Assembly (NCBI GenBank): GCA_910588285.1
Contig: CAJUQB010000010.1
Span: 1 to 64,000, forward strand
From: an uncultured Lachnospiraceae bacterium
GTDB lineage: Bacteria; Bacillota; Clostridia; Lachnospirales; Lachnospiraceae
DNA: 64,000 nt
Reading direction: 5' to 3'
Numbering within the stretch: the stretch's first letter is position 1; every line of letters begins with the position of its first letter. The notes beneath the pieces are model-generated. The model saw nothing but the letters and a program-made list of their open reading frames with translations, was not told the DNA's origin and ran no database searches. This document shows, one piece after another, positions 57,401 through 64,000 of this stretch. A program made the translations under genes and the position numbers.

Positions 57401-59949
57401 AAGCGATTCGTTTGCAAACAGAATATTTGACAAACCCCATTGGGGTTGACTTCAGGAAGCCCACTCTTTTTTGGAATTGCAGCAACGGGAAAATCCAAAC
57501 CGCCTGGCAGATTATTGCCCTGGACAGTATGGGGACAACGCTGTGGGACAGCTCCAAGGTTGCCGGCAGCACTATGCGGGTTTCCTGGGGCGGCAAACCG
57601 GTGGCTCCGAAAACAATAATACGGTGGAGGGTGCGGCTCTGGGATGAAAATGACAGGCCCGGAGAATGGGCAGAAGCATCCTTTGAGACGGGCATTGATT
57701 CCTGGAAGGCAAAGTGGATCACCGGTAATTACAAGGTGAAGAAGAGGCAGCGGTATCCTGTGGATTGTTTCCGTAAGACCTTCAGGGCAAAGAATGTGGT
57801 CAAAGCCCGGCTGTATATCACTGCCTGCGGGCTGTATGCAGCCAGACTGAACGGGCAGCGGGTTGGGGACTTCGTTCTCGCTCCCGGGCACACCGATTAC
57901 CGGAAACGCGTGCAGTACCAGACTTATGATGTGACCGGACTGCTGAAGGATGGGGAAAACAGTCTGACCGTCCAGCTTGCTGACGGCTGGTATCGGGGCA
58001 GCTGCGGCGCGTGGGGGCGGAAAAACCAATATGGAATGGAGACCAAGCTCCTGGCGCAGCTGGAGCTGACCATGGCGGATAACTCTGTGCAGACTATTGT
58101 CACGGACGAAGGCTGGGATTGGAGCAATGACGGTCCCATCCGCTTTGCCGACAATAAAGACGGGGAGCGTGTGGACGCGTCCAGGGCTCCATCCTATTCC
58201 GGCAAAGCAAAGGAAACCGCCCACAATGTTGTTCCCACCGCTTCCGGCAATGTTCCGGTGACAGAGCATGAGCAGCTGAACCCTGTGGGAATGACAATGC
58301 CCTCCGGGAAAATTGTGCTGGACTTTGGACAGAACATTGCGGGGTATGTGTCATTTTCGGTGACGGCCCGCGAAGGGCAGCGGATACATTTAAGGTTCGG
58401 GGAACTGCTTGATGAAAACGGCCAGTTTACGCAAAAAAATATCCAGTGCTCCAATAAAAAGATCACAACGCCCTTGCAGCAGGTGGACTACATCTGCAGG
58501 GAGGGCAGAAATGACTACAAGACCACCTTCGCCATTTTCGGATTTCAGTACGTTCTGGTGGAGACAGATGTCAAATTCGCCCCAGAGGACTTCACTGCCA
58601 TTGCGGTTTATTCCGATCTGGAGCGCACCGGATTCTTTGAAAGCTCCAATGAATTGCTGAACCGATTCGTGGAAAATACGGTGTGGAGCGCCAAGAACAA
58701 CCATGCCGATCTGCCCACAGACTGCCCCACCCGGGAGCGCCATGGCTGGAGCGGCGACGCACAGATTTTCTGCTCCAGCGCCTGCTATCTGTTTGAGTAC
58801 ATGCCCTTTGGGAGGAAATATCTGAATGATCTCTACGACTGGCAGAAGCCAAATGGAAAGCTCCCTCAAATTGCGCCGGAGGGCGGCACGGACCCCTATA
58901 TGAAGGTCATGGACGGCTCCGTGGGCTGGGCGGACGCCGGGGTGCTGATTCCGTATGTGCTGTGGAAGCAGTACGGTGATTCGGAGGTTCTGAAGGCCTA
59001 TCTGCCGGGAATGCGCCGCTATGCCAAATTCATGCAGAACCGCTGCGGGAGATGGTATCCCACGGCCAAACGCACGGGTTTGAAGGGAGCGGATAAGCGA
59101 TATCTTTCCAATTTTGGGCAGGCCTACGGCGAATGGGCCGAGCCGGATGAGGTGCATCACATGACCTGGAAGGACTGCGCCATTCCCCAGCCGGAGGTGG
59201 CAACTGCCTATACTGCTTATGTGATGGACTGTATGGCAGAGATCGAGGAAGCGCTGGGAAACGGGAGAGAGGCGGAGGCATACCGCGGCTTTGCCGCCGG
59301 CTGCCGCAAAAGCTATCAGGCGCTGGTGAGAACCGGCAGGTTTTCCCTGGACACGGACCGGCAGGCGCAGCTGGTACGGCCTCTTTATATGAAACTGCTG
59401 GACAGCGAACAGACTGCATTTGCCCAAAAGCGGCTTTTGGAGGCAGTGGAGCATTTTGGCTGGCGGATTGGTACCGGATTTCTCTCCACACCGCTGATTC
59501 TGGATGTGTTGGTGGAAATTGATCCAAAAAGCGCTTATCGTCTGCTGGAAAATGAGGAGATTCCAGGCTGGCTCTCCATGCCGAAAAACGGAGCTACCAC
59601 CATCTGGGAGGGCTGGGAGGGGCCCAGGTCCCAGAGTGGCATTGCTTCGCTGAACCATTACTCCAAGGGCGCAATGGTTCGCTGGCTGTTTGGGACCATG
59701 TGCGGCATCCGGGTGGATGGAGAGAATCATTTTACCATCGCGCCCCGCCCCGGCGGGCATTTTACAAGAGCAGCAGCAAAATACCAAAGCGTTTACGGCC
59801 TGGTGGAAAGCAGCTGGGAGATTCGTGGCGGCAGCACATTTTTTGCTGTTACCATACCGGTAAACTGCACTGCAGGGATGTCCCTGCCCGGCGGACAAAA
59901 GCAGGAATTGACAGCGGGAACTTATACCTTCGAGGAGGCGACGGCATGA
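57397..59949 (+). CDS. Alpha-L-rhamnosidase (GH78)
   Basis: 850 residues with no signal peptide, so cytoplasmic. N-terminal rhamnosidase N domain (about 120-290, ARLNGQRVGDFVLAPGHTDYRKRVQYQTYDV), a concanavalin-like domain (about 295-400, VLDFGQNIAGYVSFSV), and the (alpha/alpha)6 catalytic barrel (about 410-750) with LPTDCPTRERHGWSGDAQIF (about 440-459) supplying catalytic Asp and Glu. A beta domain closes the chain. It hydrolyses terminal alpha-L-rhamnose from glycosides. Genes for the symporter, this enzyme and the beta-glucosidase overlap by 4 bp each, suggesting sequential trimming of a rutinose- or neohesperidose-type glycoside. Confidence 0.93.
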   Translation: MKAIRLQTEYLTNPIGVDFRKPTLFWNCSNGKIQTAWQIIALDSMGTTLWDSSKVAGSTMRVSWGGKPVAPKTIIRWRVRLWDENDRPGEWAEASFETGIDSWKAKWITGNYKVKKRQRYPVDCFRKTFRAKNVVKARLYITACGLYAARLNGQRVGDFVLAPGHTDYRKRVQYQTYDVTGLLKDGENSLTVQLADGWYRGSCGAWGRKNQYGMETKLLAQLELTMADNSVQTIVTDEGWDWSNDGPIRFADNKDGERVDASRAPSYSGKAKETAHNVVPTASGNVPVTEHEQLNPVGMTMPSGKIVLDFGQNIAGYVSFSVTAREGQRIHLRFGELLDENGQFTQKNIQCSNKKITTPLQQVDYICREGRNDYKTTFAIFGFQYVLVETDVKFAPEDFTAIAVYSDLERTGFFESSNELLNRFVENTVWSAKNNHADLPTDCPTRERHGWSGDAQIFCSSACYLFEYMPFGRKYLNDLYDWQKPNGKLPQIAPEGGTDPYMKVMDGSVGWADAGVLIPYVLWKQYGDSEVLKAYLPGMRRYAKFMQNRCGRWYPTAKRTGLKGADKRYLSNFGQAYGEWAEPDEVHHMTWKDCAIPQPEVATAYTAYVMDCMAEIEEALGNGREAEAYRGFAAGCRKSYQALVRTGRFSLDTDRQAQLVRPLYMKLLDSEQTAFAQKRLLEAVEHFGWRIGTGFLSTPLILDVLVEIDPKSAYRLLENEEIPGWLSMPKNGATTIWEGWEGPRSQSGIASLNHYSKGAMVRWLFGTMCGIRVDGENHFTIAPRPGGHFTRAAAKYQSVYGLVESSWEIRGGSTFFAVTIPVNCTAGMSLPGGQKQELTAGTYTFEEATA

Positions 59950-62279
59950 ACATCGAAGAAATCATTGCAAGGATGACATTGAAAGACAAAATCGCCCTCT
60001 GCTCCGGCGCGTCCTTCTGGGAGACAAAGAAATATGAAACCTACGGCATCCCGTCCCTGTTCATGTGCGACGGCCCTCACGGTCTGCGCAAGCAGGAACG
60101 GAAGCGTGGAGCGGATATGCTGGGGGTGAACGAATCCCGGCCCGCCACCTGCTTCCCCGCCGAGGTGACCACTGCCGGAAGCTGGGATCCGGAGCTGCTT
60201 GCGGAAATCGGCTCTGCGATTGGAGAGGAAGCCAGGAAGGATAGCGTGGGTCTGGTGCTGGGGCCCGGGGCGAATCTGAAACGCAATCCCTTATGCGGGC
60301 GGAGCTTTGAGTATTTTTCGGAGGATCCCTATCTGGCAGGCAAGCTGGCGGCTGGCTTTATCCGCGGCGCGGAAGCCAGGGGAATCGGCACCAGCCTGAA
60401 GCATTTTGCAGTGAATTCTCAGGAAAGGAGCCGCTTCAACTCTGACAGCGTGATCGACGAGCGTACCCTGCGGGAGCTGTTCCTCACTGCCTTTGAAATC
60501 GCCGTAAAGGAAGGGAAGCCCTCCACAGTGATGTGCGCCTATCCCAAGCTGAACGGTATCCATTGCAGCGACAGCGAGATGCTTCTCACCGGGATTCTCC
60601 GGGAGGAGTGGGGCTTTGACGGGATGGTGGTCACTGACTGGGGGGCCATGAATGACCGTATCAGGGGCTTTGAGGCAGGCTGTGATCTGAATATGCCCGG
60701 CGGCAGCGGCTATATGGAGAAGGAGGCTTTGAAGGCAGTGCAGGACGGCACATTGCCAAAGCGCTGCGTGGATGATTCCGTCCGGCGGATTCTGCGTTTG
60801 GTGCTCCGGGCAGAGGAAACGCTGAAAAAGAAGGTTGCTTGCGATTATGACGTCCACCATGCCCTTGCCCGCCGGGCGGCAGAGCAGGGGGCAGTGCTGC
60901 TGAAAAATGAGGACCGTGTTCTTCCGCTGAGAGAAAACGCGAAAATCGCTGTCATTGGCGCGATGGCAAAGCGGATGCGTTTTCAGGGGGCAGGCAGCAG
61001 CCACATCAACCCCATGAAGCTTGACCAGCCGCTGGACTTCCTCCCCGGCGCAATTTACGCTCCCGGCTGCGATGACTGGGGAAACACCACAAACGCTTTG
61101 CTGCAGGAGGCGGCAAAAGCGGCAAAAGAGGCACAGACGGCAGTGGTGTTCGCCGGGCTGCCTGACCGGTACGAATCCGAGGGCTTTGACCGGGAGAACA
61201 TGAAAATGCCACAGGGCCACATCCGTATGATTGAAGCCGTTGCCGCGGCCAATCCCAATACCGTGGTGGTGCTGCTGTGCGGCTGCGCGGTGGAGTGTCC
61301 CTGGGCGGATCAGGTGAAGGGAATCCTCTACATGGGGCTGCCCGGTCAGGCCGGGGGAGAGGCGGCTGCGAATCTGCTCTATGGAAGGGCCAACCCCAGC
61401 GGCAGGCTGGCGGAAAGCTGGCCCTATTCCGATAGGGATGCTCCGTCCTCTGCATGCTATGGCAAGACCCGGGACGCCCTGTATGAGGAAGGGATCTATG
61501 TGGGTTACCGATATTATGAAAAGGCGGGCGTTCCTGTCCGCTGGCCCTTCGGCTATGGCCTAAGCTACACTGCTTTTGACTATGCTGATCTTACGGTCAA
61601 AGGGGATACGGTTTCTGTCACTGTCACCAATACCGGCAAAGTCCCTGGCGGTGAGGTGGCACAGCTTTTTATTGAGGCGCCACAGAACGGGCTTCACCGC
61701 CCTGTGCGGGAGCTGAAGGCCTTCCGGAAGGTATTTTTGCAGCCAGGAGAAAGCAGGAAAGTCTCCTTTGCTCTGCGGGACCGCTCCTTTGCCCTTTGGA
61801 ATGACGGCTGGGTGGTTCCCGGCGGAACGTATATTGTTCATGTGGCCGGCCTGTCCGCTGCCATTGATCAGGCGGGAAGGCCCCTCCCCGCTCCGGCGTG
61901 GCAGGCGGGAAGCTGGTACGAAAGCTGTCAGGGAAAGCCAGACCGGGCCGGGTGGGAGGCCATGCTGGGCCGCAGCTACACCCCGCCGAAGCTGGCGAAG
62001 GGCTGCTTTACCATGGACAACACCCTGGAGGAGATGAAGGACGATTCCCTCATTATGAAACTCATGTTCAAAGCGGTGGAGAGAACGATAGCCAAGGGCT
62101 TTGATGGGAAAAGAGACTATGAAAACCCGGAGTTTCGGATGCTGATGGCATCCTCCGCCGGTGCCCCCTTAAGGAATATGCAGATATCCGGCGGCATGAA
62201 GGGCGGGCTGATGCAGGGAATGCTGGAGCTGGCCAACGGACACTTTCTGCGGGGAATGAGAAAAATGATTGGAGGATGA
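59946..62279 (+). CDS. Beta-glycosidase (GH3)
   Basis: 777 residues starting at ATG 59946, overlapping the rhamnosidase stop by 4 bp; a longer frame reads back into that gene and is rejected. GH3 N-terminal domain with CDGPHGLRKQ, GTSLKHFAVNSQERSR (about 150-165) and the nucleophile Asp231 in MVVTDWGAMNDR. GH3 C-terminal domain (about 315-525), then a fibronectin-III-like domain (about 538-640, VSVTVTNTGKVPGGEVAQLF) and a ~130-residue C-terminal tail of no recognised family. No signal peptide. Probably removes beta-glucose after the rhamnosidase. Confidence 0.93.
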   Translation: MNIEEIIARMTLKDKIALCSGASFWETKKYETYGIPSLFMCDGPHGLRKQERKRGADMLGVNESRPATCFPAEVTTAGSWDPELLAEIGSAIGEEARKDSVGLVLGPGANLKRNPLCGRSFEYFSEDPYLAGKLAAGFIRGAEARGIGTSLKHFAVNSQERSRFNSDSVIDERTLRELFLTAFEIAVKEGKPSTVMCAYPKLNGIHCSDSEMLLTGILREEWGFDGMVVTDWGAMNDRIRGFEAGCDLNMPGGSGYMEKEALKAVQDGTLPKRCVDDSVRRILRLVLRAEETLKKKVACDYDVHHALARRAAEQGAVLLKNEDRVLPLRENAKIAVIGAMAKRMRFQGAGSSHINPMKLDQPLDFLPGAIYAPGCDDWGNTTNALLQEAAKAAKEAQTAVVFAGLPDRYESEGFDRENMKMPQGHIRMIEAVAAANPNTVVVLLCGCAVECPWADQVKGILYMGLPGQAGGEAAANLLYGRANPSGRLAESWPYSDRDAPSSACYGKTRDALYEEGIYVGYRYYEKAGVPVRWPFGYGLSYTAFDYADLTVKGDTVSVTVTNTGKVPGGEVAQLFIEAPQNGLHRPVRELKAFRKVFLQPGESRKVSFALRDRSFALWNDGWVVPGGTYIVHVAGLSAAIDQAGRPLPAPAWQAGSWYESCQGKPDRAGWEAMLGRSYTPPKLAKGCFTMDNTLEEMKDDSLIMKLMFKAVERTIAKGFDGKRDYENPEFRMLMASSAGAPLRNMQISGGMKGGLMQGMLELANGHFLRGMRKMIGG

Positions 62280-62282
62280 GAA

Positions 62283-62347
62283 CGGAGGGACTGTGACCCT
62301 CCGATTACATACGGTTCTGAAATAGTTGCGGCTGTTTCTGGAGCCGC
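62283..62347 (+). terminator. Two hairpins after the GH3 gene
   Basis: CGGAGGG/CCCTCCG (62283-62289 and 62297-62303) and GCGGCT/AGCCGC (62328-62333 and 62342-62347) form successive stems right after the stop. Neither has a T-tract, so termination is uncertain. Downstream sequence becomes AT-rich, and TTGCGT (62394-62399) plus TAAAAT (62417-62422) at 17-bp spacing is a possible promoter for the next gene pair. Confidence 0.45.
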
Positions 62348-62481
62348 CCGAAGGGGTGGATGAATAAGTTATAAAAAATTCATAAAAGATTTGTTGCGTT
62401 AACCGATATAAAATAATAAAATAGAGATAGAAAAGTATGAATTGAAACGGAAGAACCAAACTAACAAAGGAGGTGTTTATC

Positions 62482-62676
62482 ATGGCAACTTCAAGTATCA
62501 CGAAAAATTTTGTCATTTCTGGCAAGGAACAGGTGGAGATGTTTATCAATGCGATTGAAGAATCTGCCAAAAACCGTCCTGTTCATATACCTGTGTCTGC
62601 GAGGGAGATAACAGACGAAGCAGAACTGGTGGAATTTATGGCAAAATGGGAGAAAGCAAATGTTGGAAACAAATAG
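62482..62676 (+). CDS. Small antitoxin-like protein of a GNAT toxin-antitoxin pair
   Basis: 64 residues from ATG 62482 behind AAAGGAGGTG. It begins ATSSITKNFVISGKEQVEMFINAIEES, a short strand-helix pattern seen in Firmicutes antitoxins that accompany acetyltransferase-like toxins, and ends in an acidic helix (EAELVEFMAKWEKA) likely to bind the toxin. Its last 17 bp overlap the next gene, giving translational coupling. The lower GC of this pair relative to the flanks suggests horizontal acquisition. Confidence 0.75.
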   Translation: MATSSITKNFVISGKEQVEMFINAIEESAKNRPVHIPVSAREITDEAELVEFMAKWEKANVGNK

Positions 62677-63271
62677 GTATTCAGTTATCAACATTCGGCG
62701 TTATCTTAATAGTGATAATCCAAAACTCGGAGAGAGCAGGCTTCTTCAAGTTCTCTCCGGTTTTTCTTGTCCGCAAAATCCGGATGTTGAGCGTTTTTTG
62801 AAAAAAAGTTCAATAGAGTTTACAAAGAAGAATCAGTCGGTTACATATCTTATATTTGACATAAGCAGCATGGTGCTGGTAGGGTATTTTACCCTTGCAT
62901 TAAAACCTTTAACAGTAAGAGGAGATACAGTAAGCAATACTGTAAAGAAAAAGCTGCTGCGTGTCAGTGAATGGGATGAAAGATCAGACACGTATACCAT
63001 GTCTGCATACCTGATTGCCCAACTTGGCAAAAATTTTACCAATGGTGTAGACAAAAAAATTACTGGTGAAGAATTACTCGTACTGGCATGGAACAAAATT
63101 AAAGAGATACAGTATCTGGGCGGAGGCGTAGTGACCTTCTTAGAAGCTGAAAATGGGGAAAAGCTGTTATCTTTCTATCGGAACAACCGTTTTTCACAGT
63201 TTGATACCAGACAGACTACGTCAGATACGGACGAATCGCATGAGCTGATACAGCTTTTAAGGCTGCTTTAA
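62660..63271 (+). CDS. GNAT-type acetyltransferase-like toxin
   Basis: 203 residues starting inside the antitoxin gene. FDISSMVLVGYFTLALKPLTV (about 68-88) and the later SAYLIAQLGKNFT plus YLGGGVVTFLEAENGEKLLSFYRNNRF (about 151-177) match the beta-strand, cofactor-binding and C-terminal parts of GNAT-fold proteins next to small antitoxins. TacT-type relatives acetylate charged tRNAs and block translation; whether this one does is not shown. The canonical acetyl-CoA loop (Q/RxxGxG/A) is weak, so cofactor binding should be treated as unproven. Confidence 0.72.
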   Translation: MLETNRYSVINIRRYLNSDNPKLGESRLLQVLSGFSCPQNPDVERFLKKSSIEFTKKNQSVTYLIFDISSMVLVGYFTLALKPLTVRGDTVSNTVKKKLLRVSEWDERSDTYTMSAYLIAQLGKNFTNGVDKKITGEELLVLAWNKIKEIQYLGGGVVTFLEAENGEKLLSFYRNNRFSQFDTRQTTSDTDESHELIQLLRLL

Positions 63272-63299
63272 TGTCGTTTTGTTCGGCAAAACAATTGAG

Positions 63300-63349
63300 A
63301 AAAAGGAGCTCTGCGCTTGAGAAATATCTTAAGCGCAGAGCTCCTTTTT
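63300..63349. terminator. Bidirectional intrinsic terminator
   Basis: AAAAAGGAGCTCTGCGCTT (63300-63318) pairs with AAGCGCAGAGCTCCTTTTT (63331-63349). The perfect 19-bp stem has T-tracts on both strands, so it can end the toxin transcript and the convergent LacI-type gene. Confidence 0.92.
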
Positions 63350-63355
63350 GGTATG

Positions 63356-64000
63356 TTAAGAGCCGCAGAGGATCAGGCTGCTGGACAGCTTGATCTGCTT
63401 GACGGTAAGCCCGGGATCCTGAATCCGCTGAATCAGGTGCTCGCAGGCCATGAACCCGATGTAGTATGCCGGCTGCTCCAAGGCGGAGAGGGCCTGCGTG
63501 CTCAGGTGGCAGATGGTGGTATTGCCATAGCTGATAATGGAGATATCCTCAGGTACGGAGATCTGCTGTTCCCGGCAGACATTCAGCAGACTGGAGGAGT
63601 AAATGTCGGAGGTACAAAAGACAGCGTCCGGAGGGCTGCCGGTGGCCAGCAGATACTGGGCGGCAGACCTGGCGGTGTCGGCCCGGTAGTCCAGGGATAC
63701 GCTGGCAATCCGGACAGGATCAACCGCAAGCCCGTGGCCTGCCATGGTATCCAGATAGGCCTGCTGGCAGATCCTGGCCTTGCTGGAGACAGTGAGGCCA
63801 TTGATCAGGGCAATCTTCTTCCGGCCCTGGGCAATAAAATGCTCCAGCACACGTACCGTATCCTCATAATAATCGGAGGTAAAATACGGCACCTCCAAAA
63901 GGGCGGTATGAGCCATCAAAAGAGCTGTTGGGAGCCGGTCTGCAAGCTGGGCCAGCACCGCATCCTCCAGGTCACAGTATAAGAGCAGGCCCATGGCATG
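63356..64000 (-). CDS. LacI/GalR-family transcriptional regulator, C-terminal part
   Basis: The frame stays open to the right edge, so the gene is cut and its helix-turn-helix lies outside the window. The visible ~214 residues are the periplasmic-binding-protein-like effector domain: LLMAHTALLEVPYFTSDYYEDTVRVLEHFIAQGRKKIALINGL, DAVFCTSDIYSSSLLNVCREQQISVPEDISIISYG, and LSTQALSALEQPAYYIGFMACEHLIQRI. These are the standard inducer-pocket and dimer segments of LacI proteins. It probably controls neighbouring genes beyond the window; the sugar sensed is unknown. Confidence 0.88.
   Translation of the reverse strand, partial: HAMGLLLYCDLEDAVLAQLADRLPTALLMAHTALLEVPYFTSDYYEDTVRVLEHFIAQGRKKIALINGLTVSSKARICQQAYLDTMAGHGLAVDPVRIASVSLDYRADTARSAAQYLLATGSPPDAVFCTSDIYSSSLLNVCREQQISVPEDISIISYGNTTICHLSTQALSALEQPAYYIGFMACEHLIQRIQDPGLTVKQIKLSSSLILCGS

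Noticed and set aside
58390..59898. 502-residue minus-strand open frame over the GH78 gene
   Set aside because: Antisense shadow produced by GC-rich third positions; the plus-strand frame has GH78 motifs and overlaps its neighbours in operon style.
59700..59945. Extended N-terminus of the GH3 protein
   Set aside because: It overlaps the conserved end of the rhamnosidase; the ATG at 59946 gives the normal GH3 start and the 4-bp overlap seen at the previous junction.

Overview
The window reads as a chromosomal piece of an anaerobic, gut-type Lachnospiraceae bacterium (Enterocloster/Hungatella/Lacrimispora-like). The grounds are: strong AGGAGG ribosome sites, mid-50s GC by eye, 4-hydroxybutyrate and butyrate fermentation genes closely resembling the clostridial ones, several lipoprotein-dependent sugar ABC importers, and Rpn, Uma2 and GrpB genes. 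Genus is inferred, not shown.

Layout. (A) 1-6.3 kb: the end of a solute-binding protein gene, two CUT1-type permeases, a probable C-glycoside deglycosidase beta/alpha pair and an MFS transporter. (B) 6.3-26.3 kb: a sigma54-dependent activator divergent from a long operon. The operon has a perfect sigma54 promoter and encodes a crotonase related to beta-diketone hydrolases, a BKACE beta-keto acid cleavage enzyme, a split transketolase, a Zn-alcohol dehydrogenase, an SDR, phosphate butyryltransferase, butyrate kinase, thiolase, 3-hydroxyacyl-CoA dehydrogenase, an acetoin/pyruvate-type dehydrogenase complex (E1a, E1b, E2, E3), a GDSL hydrolase, an RpiB-like protein and 4-hydroxybutyrate dehydrogenase. 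A lipoate-protein ligase follows after two terminators. (C) 26.4-38.1 kb: an Rpn nuclease, a frameshifted orphan sugar-binding lipoprotein, phosphofructokinase, a complete CUT2 sugar importer, GrpB, an unknown coiled-coil protein, Uma2 and a TetR regulator. (D) 38.6-44.4 kb: Zn-dehydrogenase, 4-hydroxybutyryl-CoA dehydratase, 4-hydroxybutyrate CoA-transferase and an old-yellow-enzyme-type Fe-S flavoprotein. (E) 44.7-54.6 kb: a second CUT2 importer interleaved with a CocE-type hydrolase, two VOC proteins, two SDRs and a GldA-type dehydrogenase. (F) 54.6-62.3 kb: an AraC regulator divergent from a GPH symporter, a GH78 rhamnosidase and a GH3 glycosidase. (G) 62.3-64 kb: a GNAT-type toxin-antitoxin pair and part of a LacI-type regulator.

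How it fits together. Clusters A and F look able to import and strip sugars from plant glycosides, including C-glycosides and rhamnosides. Clusters B and D together give an almost complete route from succinate semialdehyde through 4-hydroxybutyrate and 4-hydroxybutyryl-CoA to crotonyl-CoA. Thiolase/3-hydroxyacyl-CoA dehydrogenase and Ptb/Buk provide a C4-CoA supply and ATP from butyryl-CoA; butyryl-CoA dehydrogenase is not in the window. The head of cluster B (diketone hydrolase-like crotonase, BKACE, split transketolase) suggests ring opening and C-C cleavage of a cyclic ketone or polyol that I cannot identify.

The most striking signal is regulatory. Five near-perfect sigma54 promoters precede operon B, the orphan binding protein, the CUT2 importer of C, operon D and operon E. 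The three that drive sugar-binding proteins also carry a pair of TTGCA-N4-TGCAA palindromes spaced exactly 21 bp, a previously unlabelled activator-site signature. No tRNA, rRNA, CRISPR array or complete insertion sequence was seen.
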